DNA of 64,000 bases, from NCBI GenBank assembly GCA_030615025.1, contig JAUXAB010000008.1, forward strand, positions 1 through 64,000, written 5' to 3'. Positions within the stretch are counted from its first letter, which is position 1. Each line of letters opens with the position of its first letter. A program made the translations under genes and the position numbers. This DNA is from Phycisphaerae bacterium (GTDB lineage: Bacteria > Planctomycetota > Phycisphaerae > Sedimentisphaerales > Anaerobacaceae). A model generated the notes under the pieces. The model did no database searches. It worked only from the letters and a program-made list of their open reading frames with translations, and was not told the origin of the DNA. Shown here piece by piece: positions 46,802-56,360 of the stretch.

Positions 46802-47082
46802 ACCTGATAAACTTTTTTCTCTCAGCATCTAATAAAAGTCCAATATTTTTAATTATTTACTTTACATCTAACATTTCCTATCGTATAATATTTATCAAAC
46901 TAAATATAGTTCTATTGATACACGCAAAAATAAGTTCAAATTCAAAGGAAACTACGAACTATGAACAATGAACTACTCAAAAGCATCGATAATCCAACTT
47001 TAGCTCACTTTAGGCACTTTAGCTCACTTTTCACTAACTTTTCCTCTACATCTGTAGAGAATCCTCTACAAATCAGCTCTTT

Positions 47083-47400
47083 TTATGCAAAACGAACCCA
47101 ATTTGCTGGATGCTCAAATGAACGTAAATAAAGTATTAACAAAGAATTATGAAAATAAGACACTTGGTCAAAGTGGGAAAAACGAACCCAAAACGAACCC
47201 AATACGAACCCAAACGAACCCAATCAAAGCCAATTTCCAAAAAGCCCAAATGTTCGTAACTACTATCCGGACAAAGGATTATGGAAATATATCTAATTGT
47301 TCGCTTGCTGAAAACAAACCCAATACAAAGCCAAACAAAGCCAATCAAACCCAATTTTCCCGCCCTACGTGGCGAAACAAATCCGAACAAAGCCAATTTC
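47083..47400 (+). repeat. NEPN-type in-frame repeat block (132 bp / 44 codon period)
   Basis: caaatg.acgtaa...acaaagaattatgaaaata... at 47115 recurs at 47247; acgaacccaa reiterated. Confidence 0.8.
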
Positions 47401-47510
47401 AGAGGCAAAAAAATGCTGCTCTCCACCTTTTTGCTGTGGGATATCTAAGGAAAAAATGATATATTATATAATCGTTTGAAAAGAAAATATCATTTTGAAA
47501 GGGTTTAGTA

Positions 47511-49166
47511 ATGGATACGCAAAAAACTAAAAAAGCAGGTCTCAGTAAAGCTCTGATAGCTCTGACAGCGGCGGTTTCTTGCCTGGTAATCTATATCTTA
47601 GCTTGTGTCTTATCACCTGTGACGTGGTCGCCGGATTCATCCAAAATCGCGCTGCTCGTTACTCCTATGGACGATGACCCGGACATGTACGCAATCTTCA
47701 CCTACGATATCGCAACGGACCAGCGCCTCTTATTGGATGAGGTTAAACCAGATGGAGTCCTCTCTGCTCCCGCATGGTCACCGGATGGCAACTGGATAGC
47801 GTATTATAAAGTCGACTCCTCCCCACCGGAAGAACCTGCACCACCGCCTCAGGCTGACCCCAACGCGAAAGAACAAACAAGCGAAAAGACAACTGCTGAA
47901 GAGCTGTTCAGCGAAGAAAACAAAATGTTGCCATCTTTTCTGTTAGATATTGTTAAGGAAAAGTTGGAGGAAGAAGAAGACATCGAGACTTTCGATGTGA
48001 AGTTGATGGCTGTCAGACCGGATGGCAAGGGAAAAAAGGTCCTGCGAGTTCTAAAGTTCGTGGGCGACGAAGATGCACGTAAGGGCCTGCCGGCTATTAA
48101 GCCGGAATGGTCTCCAGATTCTGAGTCTCTTTTTTATGTCCGCACAATAGGCGACATACACTATATTGCCAGTTTAAGTATAGATACTGGTGAAGCATAC
48201 GTACATCTGTTCAGCTTGGGCGGTATGCCACTCGTATCGCCGGATGGAAATTGGGTCGCCTCTTTGCTCGAAGACACGCTAATGTTGGGCCGTGTCGACG
48301 GCACAATGTCTAAATATCTAAAAGTAGATGAGCTCGAATATTCGTTCGCTGCCTGGTCCCCGGATTCAAAAAAGCTTCTTCTCACAGCGAAAAATGTGTT
48401 CGTGCTGATTGATACTAACACCGGCGACAAAAAGCTCATCCGTGACCCTGGCGCTGAGCTTCTTGGCTTTGGCTGCTTCTCCCCGCCAGGCGATAGCATA
48501 TACTATCTCGCTGGCTACGAAAGCGACGACCCCAATTCACCTGAGCCCGGGTTTGGCATCAAGTCTATGAACTTAAACGACAAAAAAACAACCGTTCTAT
48601 TCACAATCCCGGAGCAAATTCGAGTTATCCTTGACGGTGACACGCTGGCGCAATTTTCCGTTTCGCCTAACGGCAGGATGTTTTTGGCAAGAGCCATCAA
48701 AGAGGATGATTCCGGCGAGGGAAAATCAATACTGCTTTTCTGGGACGGCAAAACCCAAAAAATTGTCGAAACAGACCCCTGGCTGGTAAAAATCCTCTTC
48801 ACTGACAAGGATTTGATCTTTGAAGAAAAGCTCATAGGCAAATGGAAAGGTAAGGACGGCGCAACCTTAATCTCCGAACGCGCACAGGAAAATACATATA
48901 AGCTCACATTAATCGAACAAAACGATGAAAAACAAATCTACACGGCAAGTCTATACAAGCAAAAAAATATGATGTTCCTGTATGTACGTTCCGAGCAGAA
49001 GGATGAAAGTATTTATGTAAAAGTTGACCGGATAGAGCCGAAACTGCTGCTGCGAGAAGAAATGGATCACGATGAAGTTGCCGAAATGCTGAGCAAGCCC
49101 CCAGAATCGCTGAAGCAAGAAGCCGACAAGGTTGATTACACATTTGAAGGGACTCGCATACAGTAA
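47511..49166 (+). CDS. Membrane-anchored TolB/PD40-like propeller protein
   Basis: N-terminal TM LIALTAAVSCLVIYILACVL; PD40-like WSPDSSKIAL, WSPDGNWIAYY, WSPDSESLFYV, WSPDSKKLLL. Confidence 0.8.
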   Translation: MDTQKTKKAGLSKALIALTAAVSCLVIYILACVLSPVTWSPDSSKIALLVTPMDDDPDMYAIFTYDIATDQRLLLDEVKPDGVLSAPAWSPDGNWIAYYKVDSSPPEEPAPPPQADPNAKEQTSEKTTAEELFSEENKMLPSFLLDIVKEKLEEEEDIETFDVKLMAVRPDGKGKKVLRVLKFVGDEDARKGLPAIKPEWSPDSESLFYVRTIGDIHYIASLSIDTGEAYVHLFSLGGMPLVSPDGNWVASLLEDTLMLGRVDGTMSKYLKVDELEYSFAAWSPDSKKLLLTAKNVFVLIDTNTGDKKLIRDPGAELLGFGCFSPPGDSIYYLAGYESDDPNSPEPGFGIKSMNLNDKKTTVLFTIPEQIRVILDGDTLAQFSVSPNGRMFLARAIKEDDSGEGKSILLFWDGKTQKIVETDPWLVKILFTDKDLIFEEKLIGKWKGKDGATLISERAQENTYKLTLIEQNDEKQIYTASLYKQKNMMFLYVRSEQKDESIYVKVDRIEPKLLLREEMDHDEVAEMLSKPPESLKQEADKVDYTFEGTRIQ

Positions 49167-49229
49167 AAGAACTCCGAGGCAAAGCAGGTATCATTGTGCA
49201 GCTTCTGTTGATTTCGTTTTTTAAGACCG

Positions 49230-50327
49230 CTAACGGAGTATATGAACGTTGCCTAATCGCACACGTTTTAGCCCCTCCGCCCTGGCAGCCACAAGACACT
49301 CCTCCGCCTGGCTCCGTGATGTCAGCGGCAGGTCTGTCATAAGAAAATCTGCATGAAAACCAAGAAGGGCATAGGGAATGTTGGCGTCCAGCTCAGCAAT
49401 GAACGACGCTATCGCCTTGACCTCCTGCTCATCGATGTAACCCGGCACAAGCAGCGTGCTGGCAACAAGTGGGGGCGGCTCAGGCCTTTGGGGTATACGC
49501 TTCGCTGCCGCCGCAAAGTTTTCCAGGGTCCGGCTGTTATCAACACCGCAAAGCGCATAATGGATGTTTTTATTTATAGCTTTCAAATCGAACTTTACAC
49601 ACCCGCCGCTTTCCAGAGACAAACTCATCGCCTCCTGAAGCAGCTCCGGACTCATAGACCCGTTCGTCTCCCAGCAGATGCGCAAGATTCGCTCCTTGTT
49701 TTGTCTGCGTGCCAATCTCGCAGCAGCCAGCGCATGGGGCAGCTGAGGCGTCGGGTCACCACCGAAAAAGCAGATGCAGGAAGTGCTCGCAGTTACGCTT
49801 TCCGCAAGCTCCGCAGCAGTATGCGTTTGACTCGTCATCGAATGCTCCCGATAGTGCCAGTTCTGGCAGAACAGGCAGTCAAATGTGCACGCCTTATAGA
49901 ACACAGCCAGGTTCACGTAGCCCTGTTCCGCTCCGCGTTGGTATGCCCATTGCGGATATCCGGCCCCGCTGCCCCCTGCACATACCCAGTCAGCCACGCA
50001 GTTAGTTGGCAGCGGGTCATAGTACCATGACACCGCTGCCTCTTCGGCACTGCCACCTTTCAAATGCCCTTGCTCATTTCTTCGCACACCGCAGTAGCCC
50101 CGCCCGCCCGCCGGGATTTTGCACTTGTTTTGACACAGGCCACATCGGACACCCCCCACAGCCGATGGCGGAAAAGCAGCAAGGCCAAACCTCTCGCGAC
50201 TTCGGGCATGAATCTCTTTAAACTCCGCCAGACATTCGTCGTCACCTTTGCGAACACATTCGGCGCAAAGCGACAAGACTTTTGCTACTTCCGGGAAACT
50301 CTTCTTGCACTTTTTGCACCTGGCCAT
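49230..50327 (-). CDS. Radical SAM protein, PFL-activase/AmrS-like
   Basis: CTFDCLFCQNWHYRE; N-terminal Cys-rich CGLCQNKCKIPAGGRGYCGVR. Confidence 0.85.
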   Translation of the reverse strand: MARCKKCKKSFPEVAKVLSLCAECVRKGDDECLAEFKEIHARSRERFGLAAFPPSAVGGVRCGLCQNKCKIPAGGRGYCGVRRNEQGHLKGGSAEEAAVSWYYDPLPTNCVADWVCAGGSGAGYPQWAYQRGAEQGYVNLAVFYKACTFDCLFCQNWHYREHSMTSQTHTAAELAESVTASTSCICFFGGDPTPQLPHALAAARLARRQNKERILRICWETNGSMSPELLQEAMSLSLESGGCVKFDLKAINKNIHYALCGVDNSRTLENFAAAAKRIPQRPEPPPLVASTLLVPGYIDEQEVKAIASFIAELDANIPYALLGFHADFLMTDLPLTSRSQAEECLVAARAEGLKRVRLGNVHILR

Positions 50328-50428
50328 AATAAACCAGCCTCATTAGCCAAAAACTTTGAACCTATCAAATAGGGCCTGAGATGTTACCTTTCTTTTGGGG
50401 TCCCGTCAGACCATAGTTATTTCCTGCT

Positions 50429-50818
50429 TCAAAGTACCCTCTCAGCACTCCCAATGTTGGGCGTCCCTACCACTATGTAAGTTTTTCCCCCGCCATCGCC
50501 CGTGCTGCCGTACACAAAGCTCACATTGATCTTTCTTGCAGCCAGCTTGCCTGCTGCCTTGGCCAGTGCCCCAACCTTGTTCGGCAGATCAACCAAAAGC
50601 ACATCTGTTTCGGCACACGTCAACGGGCCGCACTCAGCAATTGCTTTCAAAGCAGCCGAGGGCTTATCAACGACCATCCTTACAACGCCTTGCTCAGTTG
50701 TTTCAGCAACCGAGATAGCAATTATATTGATTTTTCTTTTCGCCAGGTATTGGCAAAAACGCGCTAAACGGCCGGGCTTATTCTCTAAACTCACTGATAT
50801 TTGTTTCGCCTTTCTCAT
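50429..50818 (-). CDS. ACT-domain protein
   Basis: KQISVSLENKPGRLARFCQYLAKRKINIIAISVAE; second ACT-like DLPNKVGALAKAAGKLAARKINVSFVYG. Confidence 0.82.
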   Translation of the reverse strand: MRKAKQISVSLENKPGRLARFCQYLAKRKINIIAISVAETTEQGVVRMVVDKPSAALKAIAECGPLTCAETDVLLVDLPNKVGALAKAAGKLAARKINVSFVYGSTGDGGGKTYIVVGTPNIGSAERVL

Positions 50819-50996
50819 TTTTGCTTCCTTTCAATTCGATTGAATTTACTCTTTTCCATTTGCTTTTCACTGTCAAACAGCCCTGCAATACTATTTAGCA
50901 TAACTATATGGCCTTCTCGAGTCAAATAGCAAAACAGCAATCCGTTGCCGAAAAAAACCTTAAATTCCAAGCTCTTGTTTTGTAAGATGTAACAAA

Positions 50997-51024
50997 GGCA
51001 TGGGTTCAAATCCCACCCTCTCTG
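50997..51024 (+). pseudogene. tRNA 3'-end-like fragment
   Basis: ggcatgggttcaaatcccaccctctctg: T-loop TTCAAAT with GGG/CCC stem; antisense reads ERVGFEP, a usual hallmark of translated tRNA 3' ends. No complete cloverleaf found. Confidence 0.45.
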
Positions 51025-51043
51025 TTGCTTTCAGAGCTGTGAA

Positions 51044-52030
51044 ATGAAAAGGATTATTTCGGTATCGCGCAGAACAGATGTCCCGGCCTTTTACGGCGAT
51101 TGGTTTATGGGCCGACTGGCTGAAGGCTTTGTGGGCATAGTGCATCCATTTGGCGGACAGAGATATATTGTCTCGCTTATGCCCGAAGACGTTGTTTGTT
51201 TTGTGTTCTGGTCCAAAAACTTTGGCCCCTTTATTGAAAACTTGAAAATCATCGACCGTTTAGGGTACAAATTTTATTTTAACTATACCGTTACCGGCCT
51301 GCCGCATGTCTTTGAAAGTAAGGTAGAAAAGGAAGCGGCAATTGAAACCTTGAAGCAGTTGAGCAAACTCTATTCGCCAAAGCACATAAACTGGCGGTTC
51401 GACCCCATCATTATATCAAGTATCTGCGACCGCGATTTTTACATTAGAGCCTTTGAAGAGCTTGCCTCCGAGTTCGCAGGATTCGTTCAGCGCTGTTATT
51501 TCAGCTTCGTTGTGAATTACGGCAAAGTCATTCGCAATTTTGCCGAATTTGAAAAGTCGCACGGCCTAAAAATCTTCGATTGCAGCAGTGATTTCAAGGT
51601 CGAGCTGGCAAACGAATTGGCAGCCATCGCAGCCCGTTACGGAATCCAGATGTTTTCATGCTGCGGCGATTATTTAGTTGGAGAAAAAATTAAAAAAGCC
51701 CATTGCATTGATGGCTGCATCATTCAAGAGTTGTTTTTCCCCAGTGGCTTCTCCTACAATACGAAGCCGACGAGGAACGAGTGCGGCTGCACGGAAAGTA
51801 CCGATATTGGTACTTATGATACGTGTCCGCATGGCTGCGTATACTGCTATGCAAATACGAACAAGCGCAAAGCCTACAACGCCTTCAGAAATCACGATAA
51901 AACCAGCGCCTTTTTGGGCTATAGCAAATCCGACTCAGACCGCTGGCTCGTAGAAATTAAGAACGCCAAAACACAAAAAGAGTCTGAGCAATTGAGAATA
52001 CTTGGTCCGAGAAATAATAAATCATTCTAA
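51044..52030 (+). CDS. DUF1848-family (radical-SAM-like) protein
   Basis: IISVSRRTDVPAFYGDWFMGRL; C-terminal CGCTESTDIGTYDTCPHGCVYCYAN. Confidence 0.85.
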   Translation: MKRIISVSRRTDVPAFYGDWFMGRLAEGFVGIVHPFGGQRYIVSLMPEDVVCFVFWSKNFGPFIENLKIIDRLGYKFYFNYTVTGLPHVFESKVEKEAAIETLKQLSKLYSPKHINWRFDPIIISSICDRDFYIRAFEELASEFAGFVQRCYFSFVVNYGKVIRNFAEFEKSHGLKIFDCSSDFKVELANELAAIAARYGIQMFSCCGDYLVGEKIKKAHCIDGCIIQELFFPSGFSYNTKPTRNECGCTESTDIGTYDTCPHGCVYCYANTNKRKAYNAFRNHDKTSAFLGYSKSDSDRWLVEIKNAKTQKESEQLRILGPRNNKSF

Positions 52031-52320
52031 ACACGTCAAAATCAGTCCTATAATCCCTTCAATAAGGCACCTATGCTGTTTAGAAGCTGACGGTATAGGC
52101 ATTCGCAAAGTTTAGTTTTACCTTAGACAAAGTACCAGTTTACTTATGCCGATATTTTAATGTGATTCTCTCTTAAAAAGGGGTGGCCATAGGCATCAGG
52201 CAAAGACGTTAGGACAATCATTTGGTCTGACCAGCACTATTATGAAAGTCTCTTTGTTTGCATGGGGACCCTGCCGCCGTGCTGCGCCGAAGGGCTTCGC
52301 CCCGGCGAGCCTGATGAGAG

Positions 52321-52608
52321 GATGGTTTTAAGGCCCTTAAATATTACAGAGGACATCCTATTGAGGCAGGCGAAATTATTGCTAAATATTACGATACAAC
52401 ACCCAAACAGTATAGAGAACAGGTTTCGGGCCTTAAATGGGATGATTATGAAAAACAGATTATGGCAGGAGAAATCGAGAAGTGGATTGAAACCTTCAGC
52501 GTTGTCTCCGAGATTAAATTTGCCAATGGAAGAATATCTAAGAAACCAGACGCAGACAAGAGCATAAATACAACATTGCTTGGGAGCCTTTATGAAAATA
52601 GCCAATAA
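52321..52608 (+). pseudogene. 5'-truncated substrate-binding-protein C-terminus (NMT1/SsuA-like)
   Basis: Frame 1 open from 52321 to TAA 52606-52608: DGFKALKYYRGHPIEAGEIIAKYYDTTPKQYREQVSGLKWDDYEKQIMAGEIEKWIETFSVVSEIKFANGRISKKPDADKSINTTLLGSLYENSQ*. Not in the ORF track. Confidence 0.7.
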
Positions 52609-55471
52609 GATAAACCTTTCATTCTCTATAGTAGTGGTGATTCTTGTGGGCATTTCACTGGTCACTTTCTACGCTATTGCGAAAACCAATCTGGAAAAAG
52701 CTATCTACGCGCATTTAAGCACAACCGCCCAGTCAAGGGCTCACCATATTGAGGAACATCTGGAAGAAGATAAACACAGAATGAAAATAATGGCTGAATC
52801 GAATTTAATAGAAACTGCCCTTAAGGCAAGCATACGTAATGACGCAAATTCCAAAGAACTTATAAACAAGATGAAGTTACAATTAAATGAGTATCTTGAG
52901 ACAGAAAAAGACGTTTATGAAATGTTCATCATAAATTCGGATGGGCAGATTGTCCTTTCTACTGATGAAAGCAATATCGGCCTTGATAAATCAAAAGACC
53001 TCTATTTTTTAGGAGCTAAAACCGCCACTTACATTAAGGACGCCTACTACTCTCAAACAACAAAAAAGAAGGGAATCGCCATCTCTGTCCCAATAACAGA
53101 TGATGAAACAAAAAAACTTCTGGGCGTGTTTGTTGCCAGATTTGAATTGGCTGGTTTGAATAAAATAACCACTGAAAGAACCGGCCTGGGCGAGACAGGA
53201 GAGCTCTATATTGTTAATAAACACGGCTATATGATAACACCTTCAAGATTTAATAAGGACACCTTCTTAAAACAAAAAGTTGATACAGCCAATTTTAGAA
53301 ATTGTTCAATGCATAAAGATGAAAAACATGTGCTTAGTCAGGGAAAAATAGTAAGTGTTTTTCCGGATTATAGAGGCGTCAGGGCTTTGGGGACACATGG
53401 ATATATACCAGAAATGCAATGGTCTCTTTTGGCAGAAATCGATGAGAAAGAGGCATTGGCGCCTCTGGCTATGATAAAACTTATCTTCATTATTATACTC
53501 TGTGCTGTGCCAGTTACGGTGTGGACAGTTGGCATGTTGGTTTCAAGGGCTATAACCGCACCGATTCATAAGCTCCATAGGGGCACTGAAATAATAGCCG
53601 AGGGTGATCTTGATTATAAAGTAGGAACAGATGCGAAAGACGAAATCGGCCAGCTTTCACGGGCATTTGATGAGATGACCTATAAATTAAAAGATTATCA
53701 CGCAAACCTTGAGAAAAAAGTGCAGGGGCGCACAGCAGAATTAAGAGACGAAGTTAGCCAGCGCACATCGGCCAAGAAGGTATTAGAGCAGCGTATTAAG
53801 GAAATCAACTGTCTATATGGTCTGTCAAAACTCATTGAGCGGCCTCAAATTTCATTAGAGCAAATACTTGAGGAGACTACCGAGCTGATTCGCAGCACGT
53901 ACCAGCATCCTGATATCACCTGCGTAAGAATCACTTTCGAGGGGATGCAATATAAAACAGATAATTTCGAAAAAACTGAATTGAGCCAGTACACCACGAT
54001 CAAAATTCGTGGAAATAAAGCTGGGACTATTGAGGTTTACTATCTTGAAGAGAAAGCGGAAAGCGACGGAGGCCCATTTCTTAGAGAAGAACGTGATTTG
54101 TTAGATGCGGTTGCTGAGCATCTCAGCAGGATCGCAGAACGCAAACAGACCGGAGAGAAGCTGGAATTATTTCGAAATCTAACAGACCGGTCAAATGACT
54201 GTATTTTTGTCATAGAGCCTAAATGGGGCCGTTTTCTTGATGTAAACGACAGAGCATGTGCCAGTCTTGGATATACGCGGGAAGAATTACTTGATATGAC
54301 CCTTAAAGACATCGATGAGTCTATACCGGATGATTCCTTATGGCAGGAGCGTATTAAAGAGCTCAAACTCAAGACAGATTTAGTTATACAAGGCCGGCAT
54401 AAGCGCAAGGACGGAACGACATTTTTTGTGGAGGCAAGCCTGAAGCTCTTAAGTCAAAAGAAACAGGACTACATAATAGCAGTCGCGCGTGATATCACCG
54501 AGCGAAAGCAAGCGGAAGAAGCCACACGCCTCGCTTATAAAAAACTCGAACAAGCCAACATTGAGTTAAAAGAGATGCAGTCACAAATGGTTCAGAGTGA
54601 GAAACTGGCTTCCATCGGCCAGCTCGCTGCCGGTGTCGCACATGAGATGAACACTCCGGTGGGTTTTGTTGCAAGCAATTTCCAGACGCTGGAAAGTTAT
54701 GTGAAGAAGTTCAGGGACCTGCTCGAAATGCATGACGAGCTCATCGGGAAAATTAAAACTTCAGAAAAAAAGGAGCTACTGAACAAAGTAGATGACATAA
54801 GCCAAGCCCGGGATGTTATGGAAATGGATTTTATCCTCGAAGACATCCAGGGGCTGTTCGATGATTCGAGAGAAAGCCTGGACAGGGTCACCAATATCAT
54901 CCAGAATCTCAGGGACTTCTCGCGAATAGACCAGCCAGGAAGCTTCGACAAATACAATCTCAATGACGGCATTGGGGCCACCCTCGTCGTGGCGAAGAAT
55001 GAAATTAAGTACGATGCCGAACTCAAGACGGACCTTTCCGAACTGCCCCCGATCTTGTGCAACGCGGGCCAGATAAACCAGGTGTTCCTCAATATACTCA
55101 TAAACGCGGCTCAGGCAGTCAAATCTCAGGAAAGGGAGAACCAGGGAACTATCACAATCAGGACATATGCGACGGATGACCAGGTAGTCTGCGAAATCTC
55201 CGACGATGGTTGCGGGATTGCCCCTGAAAACTTGCCGAAAGTTTTTGACCCCTTCTTTACCACCAAGTCTGTCGGCAAGGGTACAGGCCTGGGACTGAGT
55301 GTGTCGTACGACATCATCGTGAATAAGCACAACGGCGAAATCCTCGTCGATAGTACCGTCGGTGAGGGGTCGAAATTCACAATAAAGCTGCCGATTAAAA
55401 GAAAAAATCCAGATTATGAAGAGGCGACAGAGAACAGTGAAAAAAAGAACAGTGTTATTTGTGGACGATGA
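52592..55471 (+). CDS. Sensor histidine kinase: Cache + HAMP + GAF-like + PAS + HisKA + HATPase
   Basis: HAMP SRAITAPIHKLHRGTEIIAEGDLDYKV; PAS FLDVNDRACASLGYTREELL; HisKA LASIGQLAAGVAHEMNTPVGF; HATPase GKGTGLGLSVSYDIIV. Confidence 0.9.
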   Translation: MKIANKINLSFSIVVVILVGISLVTFYAIAKTNLEKAIYAHLSTTAQSRAHHIEEHLEEDKHRMKIMAESNLIETALKASIRNDANSKELINKMKLQLNEYLETEKDVYEMFIINSDGQIVLSTDESNIGLDKSKDLYFLGAKTATYIKDAYYSQTTKKKGIAISVPITDDETKKLLGVFVARFELAGLNKITTERTGLGETGELYIVNKHGYMITPSRFNKDTFLKQKVDTANFRNCSMHKDEKHVLSQGKIVSVFPDYRGVRALGTHGYIPEMQWSLLAEIDEKEALAPLAMIKLIFIIILCAVPVTVWTVGMLVSRAITAPIHKLHRGTEIIAEGDLDYKVGTDAKDEIGQLSRAFDEMTYKLKDYHANLEKKVQGRTAELRDEVSQRTSAKKVLEQRIKEINCLYGLSKLIERPQISLEQILEETTELIRSTYQHPDITCVRITFEGMQYKTDNFEKTELSQYTTIKIRGNKAGTIEVYYLEEKAESDGGPFLREERDLLDAVAEHLSRIAERKQTGEKLELFRNLTDRSNDCIFVIEPKWGRFLDVNDRACASLGYTREELLDMTLKDIDESIPDDSLWQERIKELKLKTDLVIQGRHKRKDGTTFFVEASLKLLSQKKQDYIIAVARDITERKQAEEATRLAYKKLEQANIELKEMQSQMVQSEKLASIGQLAAGVAHEMNTPVGFVASNFQTLESYVKKFRDLLEMHDELIGKIKTSEKKELLNKVDDISQARDVMEMDFILEDIQGLFDDSRESLDRVTNIIQNLRDFSRIDQPGSFDKYNLNDGIGATLVVAKNEIKYDAELKTDLSELPPILCNAGQINQVFLNILINAAQAVKSQERENQGTITIRTYATDDQVVCEISDDGCGIAPENLPKVFDPFFTTKSVGKGTGLGLSVSYDIIVNKHNGEILVDSTVGEGSKFTIKLPIKRKNPDYEEATENSEKKNSVICGR

Positions 55472-55883
55472 GGAAAAATTCCTCAGCTCTATCAAGAGGG
55501 CTTTTCTTGGTGAACCATACGAAACCCTTTTTGCCAATAGTGGGAAAGGGGCCATTGAAATCCTCAGGCAAAATGAAGTGCATGTAATCGTAACCGACAT
55601 GCGCATGCCTGAGATGTCCGGACTTGAGCTTCTTAGAATCGTCAAAGAGGAGTATCCCCACATCATCAGGATGGTTCTCTCGGGATATACGCATGTAAGC
55701 ACCCTGCTCAGCGCGGTTAACGAAGAAGATGTTTTCAGGTTCATTACCAAGTCATCTGGATTCACGGAAGAGCTTAAACCGGCTGTCCGGGAGGCGGTAG
55801 ATTATTACAACCGCTACAATAAACGCGACAAGCTGGTAGAGCGGTTGGAACAGTATGACCCCAACATTGGAGAGAAGGTATAG
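55437..55883 (+). CDS. Response regulator receiver protein 1 (GTG start likely)
   Basis: VKKRTVLFVDDEEKFLSSIKRAFL...VIVTDMRMPEMSG...ITKSSGF; GTG 55437 aligns with MEKRTVLFVDDE of the paralogs. Confidence 0.88.
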   Translation: MKKRTVLFVDDEEKFLSSIKRAFLGEPYETLFANSGKGAIEILRQNEVHVIVTDMRMPEMSGLELLRIVKEEYPHIIRMVLSGYTHVSTLLSAVNEEDVFRFITKSSGFTEELKPAVREAVDYYNRYNKRDKLVERLEQYDPNIGEKV

Positions 55884-55927
55884 AAAAGGAGATAACGAAC
55901 GATGGAGAAAAGAACAGTACTATTTGT
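55814..55927 (+). repeat. 114 bp exact direct repeat (second copy 56273-56386) spanning the RR gene junctions
   Basis: ctacaataaacgcgacaagctgg...gagaaaagaacagtactatttgt identical, offset 459 bp. Confidence 0.95.
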
Positions 55928-56342
55928 AGACGATGAGGAAAAATCCCTTAGCTCTATCAAGAGAGCTTTTCTTGGTGAACGATACGAAACCCTTTTCACC
56001 AATAGTGCGAAAGAGGCCATTGAAATCCTCAAGCAGAATGAAGTGCATGTACTCGTAACCGACATGCGCATGCCTGAGATGTCCGGAGATGAGCTTCTTA
56101 AAATCGTCAAAGAGGAGTACCCACACATCGTCAGGATGGCTTTCTCGGCGTATATAAGCACCCTGTTCAGCGCCGTTCACAAGCAAGAAGTCTTCAGGTT
56201 CATTACCAAGTCATCTGGATTCACGGCAGAGCTCAAAGCGGCTGTCCGGGAGGCGTTAGATTATTACAACCACTACAATAAACGCGACAAGCTGGTAGAG
56301 CGGTTGGAACAGTATGACCCCAACATTGGAGAGAAGGTATAG
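55902..56342 (+). CDS. Response regulator receiver protein 2
   Basis: MEKRTVLFVDDEEKSLSSIKRAF...VLVTDMRMPEMSG. Confidence 0.9.
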   Translation: MEKRTVLFVDDEEKSLSSIKRAFLGERYETLFTNSAKEAIEILKQNEVHVLVTDMRMPEMSGDELLKIVKEEYPHIVRMAFSAYISTLFSAVHKQEVFRFITKSSGFTAELKAAVREALDYYNHYNKRDKLVERLEQYDPNIGEKV

Positions 56343-56360
56343 AAAAGGAGATAACGAACG

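Noticed and set aside
47085-47459. ORF of 124 aa as a conventional protein gene
   Set aside because: Sequence is explained by the 132 bp repeat. No domain or signal recognised; kept as a repeat pending expression evidence.
52262-52567. 101 aa ORF in frame with ATG 52262
   Set aside because: A different frame (52321-52608) encodes a clear SBP-like C-terminus; this ORF is incidental.
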